Assembly: GCA_943704425.1 (NCBI GenBank)
Contig: CALSCP010002636.1
Coordinates: forward strand, 7,260-30,202
Source: Ministeria vibrans ATCC 50519
Lineage: Eukaryota; Opisthokonta; Filasterea
Reading direction: 5' to 3'
Length of the DNA: 22,943 nucleotides
Under the pieces are notes generated by a model, which did no database searches, was not told the DNA's origin, and saw only the letters and a program-made list of their open reading frames with translations. Below, one piece after another: positions 1 to 9,012 of this stretch; position 1 is the first letter of the stretch, and each line of letters starts with the position of its first letter. Both the position numbers and the translations under genes were made by a program.

Positions 1-113
<113 letters not shown>

Positions 114-183
114 ATATTGTTATTATTAATGATTGTAATGATAATACTACATTAATATCGCATAAAAATTACAATAACAAAAA

Positions 184-2088
184 TCAGAACTTGAAACGCT
201 TCTTCTTTCGTTTGGTGCGCTGTTGAGAGTGTTCGGCACTGCTGGATACAATAATGGTGGGGGCAGAGGACGGGAGGAGAAGGGGAGAGGAAGGGGGAGA
301 GGAACGGGAGGGGACAGAAGGAGGGGAGGAGGGCGGAGGGGAGCGGGGCGGAGGCGGCGCGGGCGCAAGGGCACGCAGGTGCTCAGGCGCACACCACACA
401 TCAAAGCGACTGTCTGCCCCACCGTGCGAAATACGCTTGGCCCCTATGACTATCAGTGCATCGAGAACCAGCTGAGTCTCGTCCACTTGTAGTTTGGCGC
501 TGAGAAGCTCACTAAAAAAATGAAAAAAAAAGCGTCAGAGAAGAAAGGGTAAAAAGAAGATGGCGCGGTACAGGGAGGAAGGACCGTCCAGAAGCGCACA
601 TTGCAATAGGGTCGGCAGGTGCTGGGGCGACGACGGAGAGTCGTCGCGCAGTGAAGCAGAAGCAAACAGACGAGAGACGTCAAACGATGAGGAGGAAGAG
701 GAGGAAGAGGCGGGGGCAAGAGAGCCGCTAGGAGGTGCATGAGTGGGGTTTGACGAAGGAGTGTGTGAAGTGGGTGCGGGGAAGGGGTCAATGAGGTTGT
801 GGGAGACGGAATACAATGCGCCCTGACGTGTACTAATGAGCGTGAGCGGTGGGTGGGAAAGGAAGAGGACGCGGACGACACCAGTCGGGTGGGAGTAATA
901 GGGTAGTGCGATGGGAAGTTGACGAAGGGGTGTGAGAATGCGGGGGGCGGTGGATGCAAGGGAGAGCTCCATGAAAAGAAGTGAGGCAGCACGGCCCGTT
1001 GGTGAGTGTTGCGCAAAGTGAAGGAGAAGGCGGTCGAATGAGGGCGAAGGCGAGACGGAGAGAAGGAGACAGGGAAGATGGAGGTGTGCGTGAAGCAGCA
1101 CGACGTGGGCAAGGCGCGAGTCAACAAGCACAACGTGCGTCGCGCTCGCACACACGCAGAGGTGCGGTAGGCCGCGGATGGATGAGAACACTGCGGTGAT
1201 GGTTTCGTGAGCGGTGTTGGTGGGGATTAGACTCTGCGGTTGTGCGGCGCCATGCGATCTGTCGTCTGAGTCGCTGGCGCTGAGGGTGAGCCGCAAAGCG
1301 CCAAAGTAAGCACCGGCCACAACAACGGTGTTGGGAAAGGATGTTGCAGAGAGGACGGTGGCGGCATGGTCAAGAGAACAAGACGAGAGGAGCGTGGCGG
1401 TGGCGGGGGAACATAGAAGAACTGTGTGAACACCAACATCGCTCACCGTCACCATTGCAATGTGGAAGTAGTCTGAGAAGGATGAGGGGTTGGCAGCCAG
1501 AACAACGGTAGCGTCCAGGAGGTGATCACGTGGGGTCAAACGAGACACAATAACGGCGGTATCGGCTGCGACAGAGGCGGTCGTATCGAGCGACACAACG
1601 GTGCAGGCAACGGTCGAGCGACAGGCGAGAATCCAGCGGTGTTGGGGGTCGGGGCAAGTGCTGGCTCGTAGCGAGAGCAACCTTCCAGAGTCGAGAGGCA
1701 GTTCAACGGCCGACAGGGTGAGGTTGTCGGATTCCTCGACGAAGCGCGTGACGGAAATCCGGTCATGGTCGGAACCGACCGGATGTGCCAGTGTGACGAC
1801 GGGGCCGTCTTCGCACACGGCCAGTGTGGGTGTGTGTGCCGTGTCCGTAGGATTCACGCCAAACACCCGATCGTGCTGAAGCATGCTGTGCAGGAGGGGA
1901 CGCGGAATGTCCAAGTCGGGATGGTCCGCGAGCAGCACGCGAATCTGCTCGTCGTTGGACCGCCTCGAGTCGGATGGGTCGTGCACGCCTTCCGTATCTG
2001 CTTCACGGACAATACTAGATGGATAGGGAGCACCAGTAGGCTGCCAGGGGTCTACAATGGCGAGCTTTAGACGGAAGACGCTGGTCAT
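184..2088 (-). CDS. Unrecognised protein, possibly beta-propeller-like, with basic C-terminus
   Basis: Two exons are supported: 572-2088 and 184-511. The 60-bp intron has donor GTACCG after a CCT TCC TCC CT exon end and acceptor TTTTTTTAG. Joining restores one frame and gives about 614 residues. The start is the ATG at 2088. Residues ~100-480 are rich in short hydrophobic strands with repeated Ser/Thr/Asp turns, which suggests a WD40-like or other beta-propeller, but I see no clear WD signature. A poly-Ser tract follows, then a short helical segment (LLELLSAKLQVDETQLVLDA) with good heptad character. Next comes a long Pro/Ser linker, and the protein ends in a Lys/Arg-rich tail, RTKRKKKRFKF. 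A propeller plus a Lys-rich terminus recalls the Rrn6/TAF1C family of RNA polymerase I initiation factors, but the expected helical bundle is mostly missing. That is a weak guess and the function is unknown. Confidence 0.65.
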
Positions 2089-2238
2089 TTCATGTCACAC
2101 CTCGATTGATCGTCGGCAACCACTTTCCCGGCCCGAATTGAGCAATGGAAGCGCCGCCCAGGCGTAACGGCCATGCGTTGGGGCATGCCGATGGCGTTGG
2201 GAGCATGAATCGAAATTAGATTATTTAATTATTATAAA

Positions 2239-2271
2239 CTTGAGTCTTGAAGAAGTCAAGGAAGACTCAAG
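2239..2271. repeat. Perfect 10-bp inverted repeat (hairpin), intergenic
   Basis: CTTGAGTCTT at 2239-2248 is the exact reverse complement of AAGACTCAAG at 2262-2271, with a 13-base loop. A nested CTTGA/TCAAG pair (2246-2250 and 2256-2260) gives an alternative stem. It lies downstream of the phosphatase stop (2327, minus strand) and upstream of the ATG at 2088. It could be a 3'-end RNA structure of the phosphatase transcript or a promoter palindrome for the next gene. Confidence 0.6.
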
Positions 2272-2326
2272 ACACATGACTAGTAGTGAGTTTCGGTTTA
2301 TTCTTTCTTCAAAAGATTAAATCTTT

Positions 2327-3899
2327 TTACTTTTTTTCGTTGTCCAGGGAAAGCTCACGGGCTAGAGTCTCGATGAGAATGGGGTCGCGAGTGGCGAGGG
2401 CGTGGCGAGCACGCTTGATGAGAAGAGGCTCGCTGTCATCGTTGCTGTAGGCGGGATGTGTGTCCTTCACAAGAGTCATCGTGTCGACTACGAGCCCGGC
2501 GCGATCGTCAGACACTTGCTCGAGCACGGTATGGGTATTGTTGAGAACGGAGAGACGGGTGAAGCCGTAGTCGTCGTTGCGAAAGGCGGACCAGGAGGCG
2601 TTGCGAGCCTTGAAGCGGTCGTGGTCCTCTTGGCAGCCGGCGGAGCCAGTGACAATGTGGACGGGTGCGCCCGGGTTATGGTACGCGCCTTGGGTGCCGT
2701 TGTGAACTTGGCCGTGCAGCACCGGCCAGGTGCGCTCGTAGCTGTGCTCGTGGGCCCAGAACTCCATGTCGACGCCATACTTGGCAAAGAGCGTCTCGGA
2801 GTACAGACGCGTCACCGAGAACATGCCGTGTGTACAATCGTCCTTATTTGAATTGGAGCAATACTGAAGGAAACAGAGAGTCAAGTAAAAAAATAAAATA
2901 AAAAAGAAGAAGAAGAAGAAGAAGAAGGGGAAAACACGTACGGCGGGACGGTGAGCAAGAGTGAAGATCCAGGGGCGTTGCGCACGCGCTGCCACTGCCT
3001 TCTTCAGGTCGTCGCGAAGCCACTCGTACTGCTCTACAATGCGCTCCAGCTCACGCACGGGCTTGTCCCATCCGTAGAACAGAATCTGTGGGTGCATAGC
3101 GAAAAAGAGGGAGAGAGTGGCACAGCTGTGAACAACGGAAACAACACTGAAGCATACTCACTTCGGTGCTCCACATGATGATGTGGGCGGGACCAATGTC
3201 AAAGCTTGAGTAAATGGAGTCGTGACCGCCGGGCATGGCAAAGCGAGCACGGTATTCGGCAAAGTCAGCGTGGTTCTCGTGGTTGCCTGGGCATGCAAGG
3301 TAGGCGGTGTTGGCGGCAAACGGCTCGACCATGCGAAAGTACGAGTCGCCGACGCGACCCTCGTCGTCGTACATGTCATAGGCAAAGTCGCCGACGTGAA
3401 GCACGGCTGAGTAGGTGCCCGTGGCAATCTCCGACGTGATGCGCGGCACCGACTGGGCATTCTTGAAGCCAAGGTCGCCATAGACGATGAATTTGGCCGA
3501 AGGCGTCGCTCCGTCCGTCGTGAAGTTGAACACACTGCTCCACACGCCCAGCGACGCGTCGCCGACTTGGTACGTGTACTTGGTGGCCGGTTTGAGTCCT
3601 GAATGTGCGCAAGACGGTCAGTTGGGATTGGATGGGGAGTGCTCTAGTATACCTGTGGCGGTTACTTCGTGAAGCCACTGGGAGTGGGTGCCCTCAGTAA
3701 AGTTGTGAGAGGTGCCGTTGAAGAGAAGGCCGTTGACTCGCAGCGTCGGGACGATCGAGGTGTTTTGCGTTGAGAAGACCACAACAAAAGAGGTGCTTGC
3801 TGATTCGCCAAAGGCCGCGTGCACCTGCTCAATCACGACGGCCGAACTCGAATACACCAGCGCAAGAGACAGAGTGAGGAACACAAGGCGGCCAACCAT
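2327..3899 (-). CDS. Secreted purple acid phosphatase (ACP7-like metallophosphoesterase)
   Basis: Four exons: 3653-3899, 3162-3598, 2942-3085 and 2327-2863. The introns are 54, 76 and 78 bp with GT..AG ends, and the product is about 454 residues. An N-terminal signal peptide (MVGRLVFLTLSLALVYSSS) precedes a fibronectin-like domain with N-glycosylation sites. The dinuclear metal-site motifs appear in family order: YGDLG (D124), GDFAYD (D153, Y156), GNHE (N188), LAHRP (H273) and AHEHSYER (H314, H316). The usual Gly of GHxH is Ala here. The HRPA/YCSNS junction across intron 3 matches the family HRPMYCS-type motif and supports splicing it out. Purple acid phosphatases hydrolyse phosphate monoesters with an Fe-containing bimetal centre, usually in the secretory pathway, lysosome or outside the cell. 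The signal peptide fits that location. Two Cys residues after the H273 motif may form a disulfide. Confidence 0.92.
2905..2927. repeat. GAA/TTC microsatellite in phosphatase intron 3
   Basis: On the plus strand this is an AAG run, so the transcript reads (CTT)n and forms the polypyrimidine tract of the 78-bp intron at 2864-2941. Read through, the intron would encode a poly-Phe stretch. Confidence 0.85.
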
Positions 3900-3999
3900 C
3901 GTAAAAAGAAATTATTGAGGTTTATTCACTATTCAGCAATTAGGTATTAAAGTTATACAGTTTCACACAGTTCCAATTCTGATGGAGGTACAAAAGGCT

Positions 4000-5610
4000 T
4001 CATTTCTTTGCTCTGCGCGTCTTGAGCGAATTCGAAGGTCGCTTGTGGAGGAAGATTGTCCCGGACGGGGTGAGTCCGCACGCCTGGAGCGACGCGCTGT
4101 CGTCGTCGTGGGCGCGTGCGGGGAATGTAGAACGAAGGGTATAGTCGTCGGTAGAGATGCCGCGCTGAGCCAGTTCGCGTCGCAAATGGGCAATGGTGGA
4201 CTGTGCGGGCAAATAAACGACAAAGTTACTGCTGCCGGTTCGGACTTGGATGGATGCAGAGGTGGACGCTGATGCGCGTGCAAGTCGTGGTGTAGGGGAG
4301 CTTAAGTCAGGGCCGACTGTGTGCGTGGCGTGACTCGACGTAGGCTTGAATTGTGTGGAATGCGCATCATTCACCGCCCCAAGCTGCAGGTGCTCCGCCA
4401 GACCTGCACGCACGTCGACCACCATGCCATCGCGCACAACTGTTTTGGGCACGTTGGCAAGAAACGAGTCGGTGGTATTGTGACGGGCAGAGTTGACGAG
4501 GGTCGTTGCCGAGGTGGCGTCTAGTAAACGCGACGGGCGCTGCGGTGCGCCTCCCAGTTGTTGTCCCGTTCCTTCAAACACACCTGCCGTCGGAGAGCCC
4601 GGTTGTCTTTGCAGAGTCGAACGACCTGCTGTACTGAACGGCTCGGAGCGACGGTCGTGAACACGCAAAGGCACGCCGTTGGGGTGGCGTTCTTTAAGCT
4701 CGGACGGAAAGTAGCCGTCTAGTAGATCGCGTAAAAGTGACTGTGCGAGGGGTGTTTCAAGGGGACGCGCAGGCCCTGCATAGAGCATGACACCGTTGGC
4801 AAAAAAGGTGATGGAAATGGGGTCGGGAACGGTAAGACGGTGTTGACGACCACCTGTGCGTGCCACCACGGCAACACCATCACCCGCGAGCGCATTGAGT
4901 TCGGCAATGTTTTCAAGGATCCGATCGTACTGCTCAACGCCAATGAGAGTCGCAGCAGACTGGCTCCACATTTTGGCTGTTGACTTTAACGTCGGTCGAG
5001 AAGGACAAAGCACTGACGTTGTGCCAGTACTTGCAGTCGACGTCGACGTGCCTTCGTCGTCATGAGAAGAACTGGAGCCCACCCACTCAAGACCGTAGTC
5101 AGCAAGAAACTTGGTCATGTCGGCTATTTCACGGCGTAGCTTCTCATTCTCCCGCTGGAGCTCAGTTGCGTTCAATGCGGGGCCGGTGTGATCATCTGGT
5201 GAGGGCGGCGCATGTTGCTGCTTTCTTTTCGATGTCGCACTGTCAAGCTGCTGCTCGAGCTGGAGGATGCGAGCGTCGCGCTCCAGTACTTCACGCCGAC
5301 TGTTCAACACGTCCTGTTCGAGTCGTGCCAATCGACCCGTCATAGCCTGCACGAAGCTATCGCTAGTAGAAGCGATGCCTGACGATCTAGACGCCGGTAG
5401 AATGGGAGCGGGCGTGCCACTTTGAGCGCCCGAGAGAGGCGGCAAGCGGTTGCCAGGGGAAACGAGACGTTCTTCGAAGGTGGCGACCGGCACTCGGTTG
5501 GAAGCGGCGTCGTGGCCCGGCCGGCGGAAAGGTGGTACGCTAGGTGGTAGGCCTGCTAGAGTAGGGAGTTTCTTTTTCCCACTAGAGAGCGACGTGAGTG
5601 GCCCAGACAT
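4000..5610 (-). CDS. UBXN11: UBX domain protein 11-like (socius), SEP + UBX
   Basis: One uninterrupted exon of 536 codons starts with the ATG at 5610. A disordered Pro/Ser-rich N-terminus is followed by coiled-coil segments at ~90-125 (LARLEQDVLNSRREVLERD) and ~150-170 (ELQRENEKLRREIADM). A SEP domain lies at ~250-325, recognisable by NGVMLYAGPARPLE, LLDGYFPSELKERHPNGVPL and RVHDRR, which match the human UBXN11 NGI..GP.RP / ILDGFFPSEL / DGVPFKV pattern. A UBX fold occupies the last ~85 residues (VVYLPAQSTIAHLRRELAQR, then CGLTPSGTIFLHKR). UBX proteins are p97/Cdc48 cofactors, and UBXN11 has been linked to Rnd GTPases and the actin cytoskeleton. The p97-binding FPR loop reads FPAR here, so p97 binding is uncertain. 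The intronless structure is unusual next to its intron-rich neighbours. It is divergent from the small gene at 5878, with a 267-bp spacer. Confidence 0.88.
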   Translation of the reverse strand: MSGPLTSLSSGKKKLPTLAGLPPSVPPFRRPGHDAASNRVPVATFEERLVSPGNRLPPLSGAQSGTPAPILPASRSSGIASTSDSFVQAMTGRLARLEQDVLNSRREVLERDARILQLEQQLDSATSKRKQQHAPPSPDDHTGPALNATELQRENEKLRREIADMTKFLADYGLEWVGSSSSHDDEGTSTSTASTGTTSVLCPSRPTLKSTAKMWSQSAATLIGVEQYDRILENIAELNALAGDGVAVVARTGGRQHRLTVPDPISITFFANGVMLYAGPARPLETPLAQSLLRDLLDGYFPSELKERHPNGVPLRVHDRRSEPFSTAGRSTLQRQPGSPTAGVFEGTGQQLGGAPQRPSRLLDATSATTLVNSARHNTTDSFLANVPKTVVRDGMVVDVRAGLAEHLQLGAVNDAHSTQFKPTSSHATHTVGPDLSSPTPRLARASASTSASIQVRTGSSNFVVYLPAQSTIAHLRRELAQRGISTDDYTLRSTFPARAHDDDSASLQACGLTPSGTIFLHKRPSNSLKTRRAKK

Positions 5611-5877
5611 TGTAAACTTACTATAAAGTTGAAAAAATATATTAATATTAAATTAATAACGTCATGATTATCAATACTCTCTGATGTGCGGGACTCAATG
5701 TGTAATAAATAAAGATCAGGCCGTCGGCCGTCGCAGCTTGGTCTGTCGCGATTGCCGATTGGGAATTCGGGATCGGGCGCCATGCCTGCCGATCGGTAAG
5801 AGTCTGAGTGAAAGTTTCGTTGTTGTGAGTAGCACTTCTCTTCAATCCCTTGTCATTTCTCAATTTTATTGTAAACC
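5611..5877. promoter_or_regulatory. Shared divergent promoter spacer
   Basis: This 267-bp spacer separates the ATG of the UBXN11-like gene (minus) from the ATG of the small coiled-coil gene (plus). Both ends carry AT-rich stretches with a TTGTAAAC-like sequence next to each ATG. The middle is GC-rich and contains GCCGTCGGCCGTC and several CCGATxGG-like short inverted pieces. There is no convincing TATA box, so promoter function is inferred from geometry only. Confidence 0.5.
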
Positions 5878-6154
5878 ATGTCGGGCAGGGAACAAAACGA
5901 ATGTACAGTCTCTGCCACAACTATTGAGAGCCTGGAACAAGTGGCCACTGTGGCAGCGACGCTGACTGAGAATGTTTCGGCGATCAACGCTCAGCTCACT
6001 GCGCTCATTGCCCACAAGCCCGTCGTCGACGCGCTCGCCCGCTCACTGGTATACCTATTGCTTTTTGTTTGCCTCAGCAGCACCTTGCTGACACGCTCAT
6101 TTCGTTCGTTTCAAGGCAATTCATGAAATCAAGACGAGCGACAAGACAACGTAG
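5878..6154 (+). CDS. Small coiled-coil protein, unknown function
   Basis: Two exons, 5878-6048 and 6116-6154, are split by a 67-bp intron with donor CTG/GTATAC and acceptor TTTCAAG. The product is 69 residues. The ATG sits in AAACCATG. Residues ~14-58 have heptad-spaced hydrophobics (IESLEQVATVAATLTENV, then INAQLTALIAHKPVVDALAR), typical of a small helical subunit of a larger complex. Size and pattern recall DASH, BLOC-1/BORC or other short helical subunits, but I cannot choose among them. Without splicing the frame gives 82 residues with a hydrophobic tail. An alternative inner acceptor would leave a 29-bp intron, which is too short. It is convergent with RBBP5. Confidence 0.6.
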
Positions 6155-6283
6155 AAATTCATTTTTCATTTGTAACGGAAAGTGTGGAGTAGTATAAACG
6201 AGAAGATTGTGTGCAGAGCATAAGATGAGTGAGACACAAGATGAGTCAATGTCGTGTTTCGAGTGCATTTACAAGAGAACGGT

Positions 6284-8701
6284 TCAGAGCTCGTTCAGTC
6301 TGGGACGCTTTGCCTGCGGCTCGTCGTCTCCCGCTCCTGACGGCTCTGTCGTTGCGGCTGTAACAGGTACTTCTACAGCCGTTGTTGGCAATGCTGATGG
6401 TGGTGGTGCATTGGGTAGTTCTGTAGCGGTCTCTACGAGAGGAGGTGGTCGCGGGAGAGTCTCATCGACAGTTTCGTTCAGGTCTGGACCAGGAAGGTCG
6501 GGTGCGGGAGCAACGACAATGGCACGACCACCCACGGCAAGGGCAACGGGAGGTGCAGCGCGAGAGCCAATCGGAAGAGCATCTAGGTCGGGGTCCACCA
6601 TGGTGGGCAGCACAACCTCGTCTGTCTCTTCGTCGCTATCTGCAAGCGCAGCTACAGGTTCCAACGTCTCGATGTCGACCATGTCCGTCTCATCCGTCTC
6701 TACTGCGCCTGTCGTTGCCTCGCCCGTTTCGGACTTCTGGCAATTTAAACAAAATGAAGGAGTGAGTAAAAACAAAAACAAGAAAAAACGGCCCCCTGCA
6801 CTTGCCTCGTCAAATTCCGATTCGCGCTCGACGTACTCCTCATTCTCCTCCAGTTCCGTAAAGTCGGGCGCATAGGCAGACCAGTTCTCGGTGTAGTGCA
6901 CTCCCCAGATGTAGACAACGCCATACGTTGCCGACACAGACGCAATCATTGGGCGCACTGGATGCCACTGCAGAGTCACGCACAACGGAAGAGACAAAGG
7001 AATCAGAAAGAGAGAGAGAGAGAGAGAGGGAAGGGGCCCACGTACCGCCAAGTCCAAAATGCCCTCCTTTACTTTGGCGTCTAGGAGAATCTTCTGTAGT
7101 GTTCCGTCCAGGCGCTCCCAGATGTACACCTTGTGTTCGTTGCCCTGCGCTGACCCCGCAATCACATAGTCTCCGTCGCGCGAGAACCCGCACTGCTTCC
7201 ACTGCAGTTTGTTCACCTGCACAACACGACTCAGTTCGTTGACATATTTTTTTATTATTTTTTCTGCGATGCTCGTTTGCTCGTTCTCCATTCCTCCTCT
7301 CGCGGTGGTTCTTTTTTCTCCATCCTTTCGTTCTTCTTTTTCCTCCATCATTTTGTGTCTTTCTCCCCATCTCTACATCACTGTTTCTTGCTCTCTTTCA
7401 TGCATCACTTCGTTTCTTTTCCCCTTATTAACCCCCGTCTGTCTCTATCCCAATTTTTGCTCTAACCTCGTCTTGGTGGCGGTGTTTACACTCGTGCTGC
7501 TGATCAAACACGCGTATCACACGGTCATTGGAGTTCACCAGAAACCACCTGTGCCAAACAGAAATAAGACAAAAGTATTCAATAAAGATGGGACGTGGTT
7601 ACCCGGTGCGGCGGCAGAAGACAATCCGCTTGATCGGCGCATTCGCAACATTGAGCGTTTCAATGACCGCACGCGACTCGCTGTTCACAATGAGCACTTG
7701 TCCTCGCGCAGTTCCAATATAAATGCGTTCCCCACGACGGTCAAAGCTCGCTGTCACTGACCCTGTAAAAAATATTTATATTGAGACGCATATATATACA
7801 TATATATAATACATATATATATACAAACACACACACACACACACAAACACACAAATATATATATATATATATATATATATTCCCACTTTAATGTACAATA
7901 CCTGGATCGGATGAGGCGTCGCCGGGCAACGGAAACTTCTCGCCAGTTGACACATCGAGGAGAAGCGCATCACGTTTTAAGAGACACGCAAGAAACTTTG
8001 AGCTGTCGGTTTTTTTTGGTATTCAGAAGTGACAGTAGACACAATAGAGCAAACCACAGACATACCTGTTACGAGGATGGAACTGACACATCAATACGGG
8101 TGCGTCCAGATCAAAACTGTGCACGCGATCAGCGGAACAGATGTCCCACACTGAGACACGATTGTCTAGCGACGATGCAAGCAAAAAGCGGCCGTCGCGA
8201 CTCCAACTACGCGACACAAAGACATGCGCACACCTCAGCCACCCACCACACACGCCCGGTGGAAACCACCGGCAGGCTTACCTGACTGACGTGATCGGCT
8301 GTACGTGCCAGAGGAGCGCGCGAACAACTCCTCGAGTCACAAAATCCCACACAATCAGACGCCCATCGTTGCAGCCACACGCCAAAAGAGTGCCGCGTCG
8401 ATTGAACGAACAGCAGACAACGTACCCTTCCTCGAGGGTATCCTCGATAAACTACAGGTGAAGGAGAGAAAACGAAGCCAACGCATTTCAAAACATTGGC
8501 GCGCGAAACGTCTTTTTCTTTTCTCCAATGTGCTTCAACACAACGACACAGACACGCTTGCAATGCATCATTCGTATCGGATGCATTGAACGGCGGTGTA
8601 CCTCGGGAAAGGTGGACAAGGGAAAGGGATCTAGGAGAGACGGTGAGAGTTGCGACGAGCGACCTCCTTTCAGATGGATTACCACTTAGCGCTATATTCA
8701 T
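6284..8701 (-). CDS. RBBP5: RBBP5/Swd1, WD40 subunit of COMPASS H3K4 methyltransferase
   Basis: Ten exons: 8683-8701, 8602-8630, 8282-8451, 8066-8206, 7902-8002, 7603-7762, 7467-7548, 7046-7216, 6806-6967 and 6284-6736. They sum to 495 codons plus stop. The joined protein starts MNIALSDPFPLSTFPE, matching the family MNLELLESFGQNYPE type, then runs through a WD40 propeller with landmarks GTLLACGCNDGRLIVWDF, SWSRDGRFLLASSLDNRVSV, ASFDRRGERIYIGTARGQ, VNKLQWKQCGFSRDG and WHPVRPMIAS. Residues ~323-345 (APDFTELEENEEYVERESEF) correspond to the activation segment and the acidic Ash2L-binding motif of human RBBP5. The Pro/acidic tail ends in a basic KRPRLNEL. In COMPASS/MLL complexes this subunit bridges ASH2L and the SET methyltransferase in the nucleus. 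Intron 9 (6737-6805) starts with GC. A complete COMPASS is inferred, not seen. Confidence 0.93.
7012..7027. repeat. GA dinucleotide run in RBBP5 intron 8
   Basis: An AG/GA run lies inside the 78-bp intron at 6968-7045. On the transcribed strand it is the polypyrimidine tract (CTCTCT) before the TCTGCAG acceptor. Confidence 0.8.
7217..7466 (-). repeat. 250-bp RBBP5 intron with dispersed pyrimidine-rich repeat
   Basis: The intron between the IRVFDQQHE and VNKLQWKQ exons is three times the usual length. On the plus strand it is a TTTCTTTT/TCCTCC tract with units such as ATCACTTCGTTTCTTT. These resemble the reverse complement of units in VPS35L introns near 13600 and 14050. Donor is GAG/GTTAGA and acceptor is GTGCAG. 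Confidence 0.55.
7790..7880. repeat. Compound (AT)n/(AC)n microsatellite in RBBP5 intron 5
   Basis: ATATAT stretches flank an ACACAC run (about 7826-7850) and a pure AT run (about 7855-7880). All lie in the intron at 7763-7901 between the DASSDPG and SVTASF exons. Confidence 0.9.
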
Positions 8702-8862
8702 AGGAATCGATAGTGGATGTATATCAGGGAAGTGGATGAGAGTGCTAAGTTGGTGAGGGTCGAGTCAAACGCCTCTCGAAAGTCAATTCACAATTGATGA
8801 TTTATTGATCAAAAGAAAGAGAATAATCCAATTTGGGGCGATTTCCAAAGTTGAATCATGAG

Positions 8863-8893
<31 letters not shown>

Positions 8894-9012
8894 TATTATT
8901 ATAATAATGATAACTATTATTATTAATTACATAAGTATCATGATTATTCATAGTGTGAGTTGTTTGTTTCTGAGGAAAAAAGAACTGTATCAGTGTGTAC
9001 TAGAGAATAGGA
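8702..9012. other. 311-bp intergenic spacer with TAA/AAT microsatellite
   Basis: This spacer lies between the RBBP5 ATG and the PITP stop (both minus), so it holds the RBBP5 promoter and the PITP 3' end. Positions ~8866-8935 are an AAT/ATT repeat that reads as a loose palindrome. I see no gene, tRNA or other RNA in it. Confidence 0.7.

Noticed and set aside
223-492. Plus-strand ORFs rich in Gly/Arg
   Set aside because: They are antisense to the Pro/Ser-rich C-terminal exon of the minus gene and show only its complement.
453-1151. Minus-strand 232-codon ORF
   Set aside because: Out-of-frame shadow of the main exon, with composition typical of a frame-shifted GC-rich exon.
2402-2851. Plus-strand 149-codon ORF
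   Set aside because: Exactly antisense to the last phosphatase exon, which has catalytic motifs.
7209-7760. Plus-strand 183-codon ORF with hydrophobic segments
   Set aside because: Covers the pyrimidine-rich RBBP5 intron and antisense of two RBBP5 exons. The hydrophobicity comes from T-rich repeat.
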